Shown here piece by piece: positions 11,046-22,262 of a stretch of DNA of 64,000 nucleotides. The notes beneath the pieces are model-generated. The model saw nothing but the letters and a program-made list of their open reading frames with translations, was not told the DNA's origin and did no database searches. The position numbers and the translations under genes are program-made. Position 1 is the stretch's first letter. Every line of letters starts with the position of its first letter. The stretch comes from Prunus persica (Eukaryota; Streptophyta; Magnoliopsida; Rosales; Rosaceae): the NCBI RefSeq assembly GCF_000346465.2, contig NC_034016.1:6176362-6240361 (forward strand), in the 5' to 3' direction.

Positions 11046-12200
11046 TGTTAGTACGAAAATTGTATTGGCATTTTCTAGACTGTAATATAGGTTGAAAATT
11101 AGTTTGTGAGGAATTGCTACTGGATGTTTTGGCACTACTCTTTCAATCTCATACCTCCTAGGCATACCCTGACCATATGAGAAACTTGACAACAGGTAAA
11201 TCATGACATATCATGCATTCATGATAGGACTTATAGTTGAAGTTTTGTTTTGAGTCTTTGTGATTGAAGTTAAAATATGAGCGGTTCCTAAGTGACGTGC
11301 ACGATGCCTATCTTCTAATTACCTTGCTTTAGGAGTCAATTGGTTCTTCATAATAGTGGACGGTTGGTAACATCATTAAGAGTCCTTAATGAATCAGACT
11401 TTTTATTTTTATTGAATCAGAATTTATATTATTAATCGGATAACTGTTTGGCCCTTGTGTGGCGTCTCATTGAGGAGATCATATTGCACCAGGTTCAAAG
11501 AGTCTTAGTTGAATTGGTCTTAGAGTTATAATTGTTTTGGAAGTGTAGTCTCGCAAGTTTCTCTCCTGTGAGAGAAACTTGCTTTGAATAAAAGGATGTT
11601 CGTTTCTTTTCATTGGTAGCTATTCAACGTATGAAATTGTTGGGGTATATTGAATCTATTTTGGAAAAGCTGCTGTACTTAGTTTACTCGGTAAGTCATC
11701 AAGTGCTTCGGTTGCTTGGTGATTGATCGAATTCATTCATCATTCACATTGCATACATATGCATGTCGGTGTATCATGTGGTTAAGGACACCAAGACGTT
11801 TGGTGCGTTTATCCTCCGGTGAGCTTGAAGCAATCGTAACCAGTATTACATTCAACATAAGGAGTGTCGAAGATCATCTCGTGATAGAAGCTGAGTTACG
11901 AAGAAGTCGGTAAACATTATCTAGAATGTGTCTAGGATAAGTGTGTGAGTACTTCTTGTAATCATCGTTCTATAGTGGATTCGTTCTGGACTAAGGAGTC
12001 CCGTGGATTTTTCCCAAAGGTGGGGTTTTACCACGTAAAATAAATATCTACGTATTCTTTTATTTTAAGCTTTGCACATCTCAGGATTGATAACTCATAT
12101 CAATCTTGCTTCAAAGGTTGATCATTATTTATTGCAAAAAATTCAAATTAGCTTGTTTAACCTTCTCCAGGCATATATAGATATCCTACAAGTATTTTCA
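11046..12200 (+). repeat. Left LTR of the gag-only retrotransposon (1155 bp)
   Basis: Starts TGTTAGTACG and ends GTATTTTCA. It contains about 455 bp (roughly 11310-11765) that is missing from the right LTR; the missing block is bordered by the short repeat ATGC. Confidence 0.9.
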
Positions 12201-12255
12201 ATTGGCATCAGAGCAGGTTGCTGGACATACTCAGCAAGATCTAACATACCTTAGG

Positions 12256-14106
12256 ATGGATCATGCCTTGGGCTCAATTGCACATCCATCATATTTTGAT
12301 GGCAACAACTATGGCGCTTGGAAGGCCAAAATGAAGTCGTTTCTTTGGTCCTTAGATGAACGTGTATGGAGTACAGTGGTTCATGAATTTCCTAAACCCA
12401 CAAAGAAGATCGGAAAAGGAGATGAAGAAACCACAATCCTTAAAACTAGAGAGGAGTGGACCACTGCAGAAGTCACACACAGCACTAATAATCAAAAGGG
12501 GTTAAATGCTTTATTTACTGCTGTCTCTTCCGATCAATTTGAATATATATATCTGGTTGTGATACTTCTAAGAAAGCTTGGGATATTTTGCAGGTTACTA
12601 ATGAAGGAACAGACACTGTTAAGGGAGCCAAGCTTCAAATGCACACGTTACAGTTTGAGACACTCATGATGGATGAGAATGAAACTTTTTCTGAATTTTA
12701 TGCTAAACTGTGTGTAATTGTGAATGCTTGTTCAGGTTTAGGTGAAAATTCCCGAAGACAGGGTTGTGAAAAAGATTTTGATATCCTTGCCTGAACGATT
12801 TCAACCAAAGATCACGGCTATTGAAGAGATTCGTGACTTGAATACCTTGAAAGTTCAAGAACTCATAGGGTCCATACAGACCTATGAGATGAAACATCTA
12901 GCTCCTAAAAAGAGCAAAACTGTTGCTTTCAAGGTTGTGAATGAAGAACATGATGGGCATTCAAATGAAGATTGCAGTGATGAGGAATTAACGATTCTCA
13001 CAAGACGATTAATGAACTTTCTTAAGAATCAGGATCCAAGGAGTCGAGATTCAAAAGGTATAAATTCTAAAAATAGGTTTGTTAACTATACTGATGGTGA
13101 GTCTAAATTTCGCATGTCAAATGAACGAAAGAATCCAAGAGAAAAGGTCCAATGTTTCGAATGTGAAGGCTATGGACACATATCTTCGGAATGTGCCAAC
13201 ACCTTAAAGAAACAAAAGGATGGCAAGAACAAGGCAATGCATACTACTTGGAATGATAGTGAATCGGAATGCGAGAATGATGAAAATACGGTTGCACTCA
13301 TAACCACAGTTAGCTTGGATGAATCACATGAGGATGATGATTGTAAAGAAGTTGCTATGCTGAAGCTAGAAAATTGCAGGATTGCAAACGAGTTTCAATC
13401 TCCTGATGCAGATTCCGAAAAGGTAAGTGCATGTATGAACGAAAAATTGATGTTTTTGCAGAAAAAATTGACTGATCAGAATAAATTAATTGCTTTTCTA
13501 ACTTCTGAGAACAAAGCCCTTGAACTTGAACTTAAAAATTCAAAGGAAAAGATTGTTTCTTTAACCATTGGTGCAGAAAAAATTGACAAGATGATTAGCA
13601 TGGGACGAGGAGATGGTGACAAACGAGGCTTGGGATTTCAACCAAGTAATAAGTCTTCCGCTTTGTCTAAAACAAAGTTTGTCAAATCCACTTCACCTAT
13701 TGAACCTTCTGTCGCTTATGAAGTCAAAAAATTTATTCCAATTTGTCACTTTTGTGGAACTCGTGGGCATATAAGACCAAGATGCAATAAGCTTCAAAAC
13801 GAATTTGTTCATTCAAATTCTCATGGCATGGGTGGAAAAGTAAGTATCCAACATAAGATTTCAAATCTTATGAAAGAGGTAAACCACTTATCCAAACTAT
13901 CTTCTTTTCATTGGTTGTCGTCAACTAAGACAAAGTTAGTTTGCAAGAAAAAGAAAAATCATAATTGTATGTTTGCCTCCACTAATGTTGTGCATGAACC
14001 CGTCGCTTTAGAAAATTTGGATCTTAAATGTCTTGTTGCAAAACCTCTAAACAATCTACGATTTGAAACCCTTAGACAGTCTTTAGGTATCTGTGCTCCA
14101 GATTAA
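12256..14106 (+). pseudogene. Copia-type gag polyprotein with two zinc knuckles, frameshifted
   Basis: Gag forms the virus-like particle that packages element RNA. The ATG at 12256 gives MDHALGSIAHPSYFDG, the usual start of the UBN2-type gag domain (YGAWKAKM motif). The frame breaks near 12545-12552 in an ATATATAT run and again near 12745 in an AAAA run. From 12742 it is open to 14106. Two CCHC knuckles are visible: CFECEGYGHISSEC (about 13155) and CHFCGTRGHIRPRC (about 13745), separated by an acidic and coiled-coil-like region. No pol follows in any frame. The two frameshifts make this copy inactive as it stands, unless they are sequencing errors. Confidence 0.85.
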
Positions 14107-16200
14107 TTCGAAGTCTACTGCATGCCAAAGCCTATTCTTGATGTATGAGATTTAAATTACTTTCTGTTTTTATAAATCTGTCTAGCTCGTGCAAGGATTG
14201 TAAGGTTATATCAATCCTGTAGTTGTCTGAACGTATTTGATGATCTTAGATTGGGCTCTGACACTACACTATATTGAGAACTCACACTCTCATCTTCACA
14301 CAAAGGTTTCCATTGTTATGGTGTATTATAAACTTCATTAAATGTTCTATCCATCTACTTATTTTTTATTTGCACACCACACTCTTTTCCCTAAAGTTCC
14401 TTGAATATTTCTACTCATGCACTTGTCTCTCTTTGGATTGCCACAATACGACTGTGCGTAAGTTCTTGATCTAGTTAATTATTTATATCTATAAAAAAAA
14501 AATTAAAATAATAATAAATAAAAAAAAGGTGACTTCTCATTGCTCAGTAACCCGGCCTCTTGTCTAACCAACGTCGAAGTTCGAGTCAACATGTTGTGAT
14601 GGTCTGCTATCCTTGCTTATCTTTGGAGCCTTCATGATTCGGATCAGTATTTCCGCAGGGGTGCTTTATCACCCAGTTTCTTCTAGTCATCTGACATTAG
14701 CACACTGATTGACCATCCGTTACATGGATCATGCCGAAAGCTAAATAAAGTAAGCCACCAAAAAATTGAAAAATAAATAAATAAATACAATTCAGGTCTC
14801 AAATAAACTGATCTTCTTATACTTACAACACACTTAGTGTCTGTGTCATCTTTGGTGGGATCAGTCTTGGGTGGACATATTTTTTGTGCTTAATTGAAAG
14901 GAGTTCACTTCACACCTTTTCTTCTTGATGGTAGACTCATTTGATGATGTTTATTTTTCACCATGCTTGTGGTATGCCTCATTGATTATCAGTGAGTTTG
15001 TGTGTTTAATGTGGTGGCTTGCTTTTGTCTCTGCATGCTTTGCTTCTTATGCGTTTCAGACAGCGATGATTCTGCTACTACTATCTCTTCTTGCTCACAT
15101 ACTTGGCATGTTTATGAATAAAAAATAATTACATCTTCCAGAGAGCTGTGGGTCTGCATAACAAGTGTGTTTTTATGTCTTGGTTGTTTTGAGTCTTCTG
15201 TCTTAAGTGTGTTGCTTTTGTTCTTGTTACGTTCTGATTCTTACCGACTCCTCCTTACTCTTTTCCATTTCTTTTTTTTTTTTGAAAAATAAAATAAAAT
15301 AAAATAAAATAAAACTAAATCAATAACAGCCACACGGTGCGTTTTACTTTGGTTGTTTAAGCTGTGCAGTTAGGTCGACTTCCTCAGTCACATTTGATCT
15401 CTCTTCCACCTCCATTGCTGTCATCCAGAGGTTTCAGCGTTTGCTACTCTGTGTTTTGCTCCGTCGCGTCACCATGGTCACCACACGGAGCCGTCATTCT
15501 TTCTCTTGCACTGCCGACAGATGACATTGGCTCATCCAACACCATCAAAGTCAACAACCAGGTCACTTTACACCGCAGCAATGCTCACTGCACTTCTGGT
15601 GGTTTCTCCATTGAGCAACAGGCTCTTTTGGAGTCGTTCTCTGCATCCCATCAAGTGATGCATGCATTTCTTCGTCACATCTGGGATCGTCTTAACACCT
15701 ATAGTGAGCTGTTGCTGTCACTTGCAGGGCACATTCAGCCTCCTGATCCTCCTCGTCCTCCTTGGGCTCGCAGTATCTAAGGTTCATTTGTTCTACTTCT
15801 GGATTGTTCTATTTTGAAGTTATCTCTGTGTTCCTTTGGATTTCCTACACAAAAAGGGGGAGAATATTTTGTGGTACATATGAGTTTTAAGGGGAGTAGA
15901 TATTTTGTGGTACATATGAGATTAAGGGGGAGTAGATGTTTTTTGTCCCTGAAATTAGAATTTGTAGTACTTTGCTTAACCTCTTGACATATGAAAATTT
16001 GCTATTTATCTGTGCTAAGTTCTGGCTATTATTATATCATTCTATTATGCTTCACTGGTAGTCTGCTTGTTGGTGTGCAGACATTGCAAGAATTGAACAT
16101 CTGTTTGACAAAGCAAAGTAGGTTATGTAGGCTTTTTTCCTTGTAAACGTGTTTGATATGTAATCCAATGTTTTGTCCAGGCAATGCCAAAGGGGGAGAT
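14107..16200 (+). other. Non-coding internal region of the gag-only retrotransposon
   Basis: I see no pol domain here. A 138-codon open frame (15364-15780) lies just before repeated purine-rich GGGGGAG/GGGGAGTAGAT tracts (15855-15930), where the end of pol would normally be. Its product has no motif I recognise. There is an AAAAT microsatellite near 15285-15315. Confidence 0.6.
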
Positions 16201-16900
16201 TGTTAGTATGAAAATCGTATTGGCATTTCGTAGACTGTAGTATAGGTTGAAAATTAGTTTGTGAGGAATTGCTACTGGACGTTTTGGCACTACTCTTTCA
16301 ATCTCATACCTCCGAGGCATACCCTGACCATATGAGAAACTTGACAACAAGTAAATCATGACATATCATGCATTCATGATAGGACTTATAGTTGAAGTTT
16401 TGTTTTGAGTCTTTGTGATTGAAGTTAAAATATGAGCGATTCCTAAGTGACGTGCACAATGCATGTCGGTGTCTTATATGGTTAAGGACACCAAGACGTT
16501 TGGTGCGTTTATCCTTCGGTGAGCTTGAAGCAATCGTGACCAGTATTGCATTCAACATAAGAAGTGTCGAAGATCATCCCGTGACAGAAGCTGAGTTACG
16601 AAGAAGTCGGTAAACATTATCTAGAATGTGTCTAGGATAAGTGTGTGAGTACTTCTTGTAATCATCGTTTTATAGTGGATTCGTTCTGGACTAAGGAGTC
16701 CCATGGATTTTTCCCAGAGGTGGGGTTTTGCCACGTAAAATAAATATCTTCATGTTCTTTTATTTTAAGCTTTGCACATCTCAAGATTGATAACTCATAT
16801 CAATCCTGCATCAAAAGTTGATCATTATTTATTGCAAAAAATTCGAATTAGCTTGTTTAACCTTCTCCAGGCATATATAGATATCCTACAGGTATTTTCA
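16201..16900 (+). repeat. Right LTR of the gag-only retrotransposon (700 bp)
   Basis: Starts TGTTAGTATG directly after the purine tract and ends GTATTTTCA before the target duplication GTGTC. It is about 455 bp shorter than the left LTR because of one internal deletion, and otherwise similar with scattered substitutions. Confidence 0.92.
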
Positions 16901-17298
16901 GTGTCCTTTTAGAATTCTATTCTACCATGCATATAATTACATATAATGATATGTATATATTAAAGACAGCACAACCTTTCTTTCTCATCAAAACTTTCCC
17001 TCATCAGCTAGCGTCTCTCAAAGTAAAAGGTTTTTCCAAAATGAAAACTTTGCTGCATTACTTGCTCCTCTTCTGCTTCAATATCATCCTCCCTGCAGTT
17101 CACAGCCAGTGTATTAAAGACCAGCAACACTCGTTGCTCTATTTGAAGAAAAGCCTTCAATTTGATCCACCTTCAAGGCTAACTCGGCTCATATCTTGGA
17201 AATCAAGCACCGACTGTTGTTCTTGGGGTGGTGTTACTTGCACTAGCAATGGGCATGTTGTTGGTCTTGACCTTAGCGCAGAATCGATCTACGATCCA

Positions 17299-17499
17299 AT
17301 TCCAGGATCCTTTGCCAAATTTCCAAACCTGAGGGAGTTGAACTTGAGTTGGAACTACATCTCTATATTCTAGGTTCCTTCGCCAACTTTCCAAACCTGA
17401 GGGAGTTGGACTTGAGTTGGAACTACATCTCTTATATTCCAGGTTCCTTTGCCAACTTTTCAAACCTGAGGTTATTGGACTTGGATTTGAACGACATCT
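17299..17499 (+). repeat. LRR-encoding 72-bp units upstream of the copia insertion in RLP-A
   Basis: About three successive units containing CCAAACCTGAGG and encoding the ANFPNLR type of repeat. They continue after the retrotransposon at 21879. The units are very similar to each other, which points to recent tandem duplication. Confidence 0.8.
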
Positions 17500-17733
17500 T
17501 GCTAAAATATGAAAACTATGAGAGAATATTTGTTTGTGGGAATTTTCTGTGTATTCTTCTCCTTGTAGGAGGTCATATTTATAATACAACGAAACCTGAA
17601 TGGACAAGTAAATAATAAATTTCTAAATCTATTTACAGTAGGAAATCAGAAATTAAAGTAAATCAGTTACAATTATAATAGGAATTCTTGGTGTGTAAGG
17701 AAAGTAAGTCAATATCCACAAGTCACGCCAACA
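17500..17733 (-). repeat. 3' LTR of the copia element in RLP-A (234 bp)
   Basis: Plus-strand edges are TGCTAAAATATG and CACGCCAACA. A polypurine tract abuts the inner edge. Confidence 0.9.
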
Positions 17734-17740
17734 CTCCCCC

Positions 17741-20700
17741 TCACGTTGGTGCATAGATGTCGCCAATGCCCAACTGATCCAGTGAATTGTGGAATGCTTT
17801 ACTGGAAATCACCTTTGTCAAAATATCCGCCAATTGATCCTCGGATTTCACAAACGGAAACTGAAACATTTTAGCCTCAAGCTTCTGTTTGATGAAGTGT
17901 CGATCCACCTCAACATGTTTAGTATGATCATGCTGAACCGGATTCTGTGCAATGGCTATAGCAGCCTTGTTGTCACAAAAGAGATTCATTGTGGATGTAG
18001 GTTTATACCTAAGTTCAGTAAGCAACTTTCTTAACTAAAGAAGTTCACAAATCCCTTTAGTCATGCCTCTGAACTCGGCCTCTGCACTGGATAAAGCTAC
18101 TACATTCTGTTTCTTGCTCCTCCATGTCAACAAATTACCTCCCACGAATGTGAAGTAACTCAATGTGGATTTTCTGTCTGTTACATTACCTGCCCAATTT
18201 GCATCTGAATAACCATCAATATTTAGATGACCATGCTTTGAGAACATGAGTCCTTTTCCAGGTGCAGACTTCAAATATCTCAGTATTCGAAGAACTGCAT
18301 TCATGTGATCTTCACTTGGAGAGTGCATAAATTGACTGACAACGCTCACCGCATAAGCAATGTCTGGTTGAGTATGTGACAAAAAAATCAATCTTCCCAC
18401 TGACCTTTGGTATCTTTCTTTGTTAGTTGGAACTTGATCCGGATATTCTCCAAGATGATGATTCTGAACAATAGGAGTGTCCGCAGGTTTGCAGTCTAGC
18501 ATTCCTGTGTCTGTCAACAAGTCCAAGATATATTTCCTTTGAGAGAGAAATATGCCTTGCTGCGATCGAGCCACCTCAATTCCTAAGAAATACTTGAGTC
18601 CACCTAGATCATTCATCTCAAACTCAGTAGCCAAATAGTCTTGTAGCTGTAATATTTCCTGTTTATCATTCCCAGTAATAATCATATCATCAACATAGAT
18701 TATTAATGATGTTACCTTCCCTTTCCGATGTTTCAAGAACAGAGTATGATCTGAGTTGCACTGTTTGAAACCATTGTTCTTCATTGCCATGGTGAACCGT
18801 CCAAACCATGCACGTGGTGACTGTTTCAATCCATACAATGCTTTTCGTAACCTGCAAACTGTTCCAGTCTGAGTAGTATTATATCCAGGAGGAATGTCCA
18901 TGTACACCTCCTCCATGAGTTCGCCATGTAGAAAAGCACTTTACATCAAACTGGTGTAGTGGCCAATCCAAATTAGCTACAAGGGACAATAAGACTCTGA
19001 CGGTGTTTAACTTTGCAACTGGAGCAAAGGTTTCTTCATAATCTATACCATAGGTCTGTGTGTATCCTTTTGCCACAAGTCTTGCCTTGTATCGCTCGAT
19101 AGATCCATCTGCATTGTGTTTTATAGTAAACACCCATCTACATCCAATAGTCTTTTTTTCTCGTGGTATAGTCTCCAATGTCCAAGTCTGATTTTTCTCA
19201 AGAGCTTTCATCTCCTCTTTTATAGCTTGGACCCATTTAGGATCTTTCAATGCTTCAGAGACCTTGGTTGGAATATGAATAGCAGACAACTTATGCAAAA
19301 AAGCCTTGAGTGGTTCAGACAGCTTCTCAGTGGATACATGATTTGCAATTGGATACTTGGATGTCTTGCCAATATCAGGTGAATAACGGTTTGGTGGCTT
19401 CCCACGATTTTGCTTGAAAGGTAATTGATATCCAATAGTTTTATCCTCTAAATGCACAAGTCTAGTAGGAGTAATTATCTCAAGGATATTTTTAGGAGAT
19501 TGGTCTGTTGATACTGTTGAGTTAGAGGGGGGTCTTCATCTTGTTATTCTATATTGTCTGTAGGTGTGAGACTCGGATCAGAAATATCTTCACATGGCAA
19601 TTGATCGCTATGAATGGGAGATTGATCGCTTTTCGGTAGAGAGTAATCTGGTGCTCCAGACTCTGGATGATCCGTCATTTCTGTACATAGGGGAATTTCT
19701 TTGTTTTCCAAATTGATCCAATTCTGCTCTTCACTTCGTATCTCCCCCTGAAGCGTAGAATTGGATGATGGGTCATGAAAGAACAGCTTAGATCCAGAAA
19801 AGTCACATCCAAAGTGACATAGGTATGTCGGGTAGGAGGGTGATAACAGCGGTAGCCTTTCTGATGAGTGGCATAACCCACAAAAACACAACGAAGCGCA
19901 CAGGGATCAAGTTTGCTACGTTGATTTTTGTGAAGATGAACAAAAGCCACACATCCAAAGATTCGGGGTGTGAGTACCAAAACAGATGGCAGATGTCTGT
20001 GTTGCGTAAGCACCTGTAAGGGAGTTTTAAAGGTCAATACACCAGAAGGCATGCGGTTGATCAGGTGAATTGCAGTGACAATAGCATCATCCCAGTGATG
20101 GCGAGGAACATGAGCGCCAATCAGAAGTGCTCGGGCAGTTTCAAGAAGATGTCGATTCTTTCGTTCAGCAACACCATTTTGTTGCGGTGTCTGAGAACAA
20201 GTCGTCTTATGGATAATTCCATGTTGTTGGAAGTAAGTTTGAAAGTCATGATTGACAAATTCTCCACCATTGTCCAAGCGAAGAATCTGGATTTGAGCAT
20301 TAAACTGAGTTTTCATCTGTTTGTGGAAGGACTGAAAACAGGAAAACACTTCGTTTTTATTCTTCAGTAAATAAAGCCATGTCATCCGTGTACAATCATC
20401 TATGAATGTGACAAACCATCAAACACCAGAAGGAGCAGTGATAGGTGAAGGTCCCCAGACATCAGAGTGAATTAATGTAAATGGAGTAGTACACTTGTTC
20501 GTACTCAAAGGGTAGGGCACACGGTGACTCTTGGCCAAAATACAAGTATCACATGTAAAGTCATAGTCCTTGAAACCTAAGAATAAATCTGGTATAAGAT
20601 GCTTTATATAACTAAAAGACAGATGTCCCAATCGACGGTGCCATAACCAGATTTGCTTTTGTTTGCTATCGAAGGGATGCGTCACACTGTTAGCCACGCC

Positions 20701-21159
20701 GGGACTGAAGTCATCGACATAATATAGCCCCCCTCTCTTAGTACCACGACCAAGAATCTCCTTAGTGTGAATATCCTGAAGCAAACAAAAACTCTGGTAA
20801 TTGAGTACACAACAATTCAATTGTTCAGTAAGCTGACGAACTGACAACAATTTATTGGATAAAGATGGAACAAGTAAAGTATTAGATAGTGAGAGAGAGG
20901 ATGAGAATGCAACAGTGCCAGCCCCTGTCACAGGATAAGTAACTCCATTGGTATTTGCAATACAAGTTCGGCGAGGTTGTGTAGTATTCAGAAAATCATC
21001 AGGATCAAACGTCATATGATCAGTTGCACCGGAATCGATTATCCAGCTCCTGGAATTAATCTTATCGGAAGTATGGAATCCATCACCAGTACCATTACTA
21101 GTCGTATTGCATTGTCCTTGATCTTTAAGAATAGCCCACCAATCAGGGTAGCCATGCAA
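17741..21159 (-). pseudogene. Ty1-copia pol remnant (protease, integrase, RT, RNase H)
   Basis: On the minus strand, 21159-20419 carries a zinc-knuckle-like remnant (HGYPDWWAIL), the protease motif (DSGATDHM) and the GAG-pre-integrase motif (WHRRLGHLS). 20385-19675 is the integrase core (LRLDNGGEF, then QQNGVAERKNR). 19457-18035 is the reverse transcriptase ([10 protein letters not shown] and YVDDMIITG), running into RNase H (SYFTFVGGNLLTW). 18025-17741 is the RNase H end (LFCDNKAAI, DQLADILTK). Breaks: a stop between protease and integrase near 20419; disruption near 19460-19675; a 2-nt loss near 18940 in the RT (DVKCF for DVKNAF); and a stop near 18032. It is not functional. Confidence 0.9.
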
Positions 21160-21239
21160 TTTAAAACAATTCTCACGAGTGTGTCTCGGATCATTGAGAA
21201 GTCATAATCTGTGCAGTGGAAGATGCATAGGATACCGGT

Positions 21240-21490
21240 TTAGTAGGAATTCGAATCAGGATCTGAGCCTGAGTTGGGGCTGGAGTCGGAGTGGAAGTCG
21301 GGATCGGGGTCTGAATCAGAGACAAATTCGTGGTCGGGGTGGGGGTCATCATCTGAGTAGGGGTCGGGGTCGTTGTCAGAGTCGGGGTCGAGGTCGTCGT
21401 TGTCATAGTCGGGGTCGGGGTCGGGGTCGTCAAAATAGGATCTTGATTCCGGATCGGGTTCGGGGTCATCAAAATAAGATCCTAATTCAG
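21240..21490. repeat. GTCGGG-type low-complexity tract in the former gag region
   Basis: Dense GGGGTC/GTCGGGGTCGG repeats. On the minus strand one frame would read as an Asp-Pro polymer. The tract replaces most of the expected copia gag, between the zinc-knuckle remnant and the truncated 5' LTR. The runs of G4 on the plus strand could in principle form quadruplexes. Confidence 0.8.
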
Positions 21491-21671
21491 GATCATATTC
21501 GGGGCCAAAGTCTACATCTGTAGAAGCTGAGCCATCTGGGCACTCAACTTGGCTATATTTGGTTGAGAAGGAGAGAAGGAGTCGGTGGTGCTACCTCCAT
21601 GAGGGTTGAAAAAATCAACCCCCATAGCGGCGGCGGGGGTTTGAAACTAGAGTCAGCAAGTCCAAGATCGC

Positions 21672-21866
21672 TGGGAATTTTGTGTATTCTTCTCCTTGTA
21701 GGAGGTCATATTTATAATACAACGGAACTTGAATGGACAAGTAAATAATAAATTCCTAAATCTATTTACAGTAGGAAATCAAAAATTAAAGTAAATCAAT
21801 TACAATTATAATAGGAATTCTTGGTGTGTAAGGAAAGTAAGTCAATATCCACAAGTCACGCCAACA
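21672..21866 (-). repeat. 5' LTR of the copia element, truncated at its inner end
   Basis: Homology to the other LTR begins at the GGGAATTTT near 21673. The first 38 bp or so of the plus-strand LTR edge and any recognisable primer-binding site are missing, which would block replication. Confidence 0.85.
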
Positions 21867-21878
21867 CATCTCTGGTCC

Positions 21879-22262
21879 AATTCCAGGATCCTTTGCCAAC
21901 TTTCCAAACCTGAGGGTGTTGGACTTGAAGTCGAACGATATCTCCGGTCCAATTCCAGGTTCCTTGCCAACTTTTCAAACCTAAGAGTGTTGGACTTGAG
22001 GTATAACAACATCTCCGGTCCAATTCCAGTATCCTTTGCCAACTTTTCAAACCTGAGGGTGTTGGACTTGAAGTCGAACGACATCTCCGGTCCAATTCCA
22101 GGATCCTTTGCCAACTTTCCAAACCTGAGGGTGTTGGACTTGAAGTCGAACGACATCTCAGATCCAATTCCAGGATCCTTTGCCAACTTTCCAAACCTGA
22201 GGCAGTTGGACTTGAGTTCGAACCCCATCTCTGATCCACTTCCAGGATTCTTTGCCAATTTT
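21879..22262 (+). repeat. Tandem array of 72-bp LRR units in RLP-A
   Basis: Units start AATTCCAGG at 21879, about 21951, 22022, 22094, 22166 and (variant) 22238. Each encodes one 24-residue LRR (SFANFPNLRVLDL...). Together with the units before the copia insertion, RLP-A has about nine such units, while RLP-B has about three (31647, 31719, 31791). Confidence 0.88.

Larger units (their letters stand above)
11041..16905 (+). mobile_element. Gag-only LTR retrotransposon (copia-like gag, no pol) in the RLP-A promoter region
   Basis: The element proper is 11046-16900, flanked by the 5-bp target duplication GTGTC (11041-11045 and 16901-16905). Both LTRs start TGTTAGTA and end TTTTCA. A primer-binding site resembling the initiator tRNA-Met class (TTGGCATCAGAGCAGG) follows the left LTR at 12202, and a polypurine tract (AAAGGGGGAGA) precedes the right LTR. 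The internal region has a gag with two CCHC knuckles and then about 2 kb without protease, integrase, reverse transcriptase or RNase H. It therefore resembles the non-autonomous TR-GAG class. Unit B lacks it: its sequence runs straight through the corresponding site near 31265. Confidence 0.92.
17495..21871 (-). mobile_element. Degraded Ty1-copia retrotransposon inserted in the RLP-A LRR region
   Basis: The element is 17500-21866, flanked by the target duplication CATCT (17495-17499 and 21867-21871). Coding is on the minus strand, so the 5' LTR is on the right. The LTR start reads TGTTGGCGTGACTTG on the minus strand, and the PPT (GTGAGGGGGAG) lies next to the left LTR. Protease, integrase, RT and RNase H remnants are in the standard copia order. 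Several frame breaks and the loss of most of gag and of the PBS region make it inactive. Confidence 0.93.

Noticed and set aside
15364..15780. An envelope-like or captured gene after gag in the gag-only element
   Set aside because: No signal peptide, membrane segment or recognisable family; the position alone is not enough.
21191..21523. Long frames on both strands over the GTCGGG tract (Thr-Pro, Arg-Gly polymers)
   Set aside because: Low-complexity translation of a simple repeat; no independent support for a gene.
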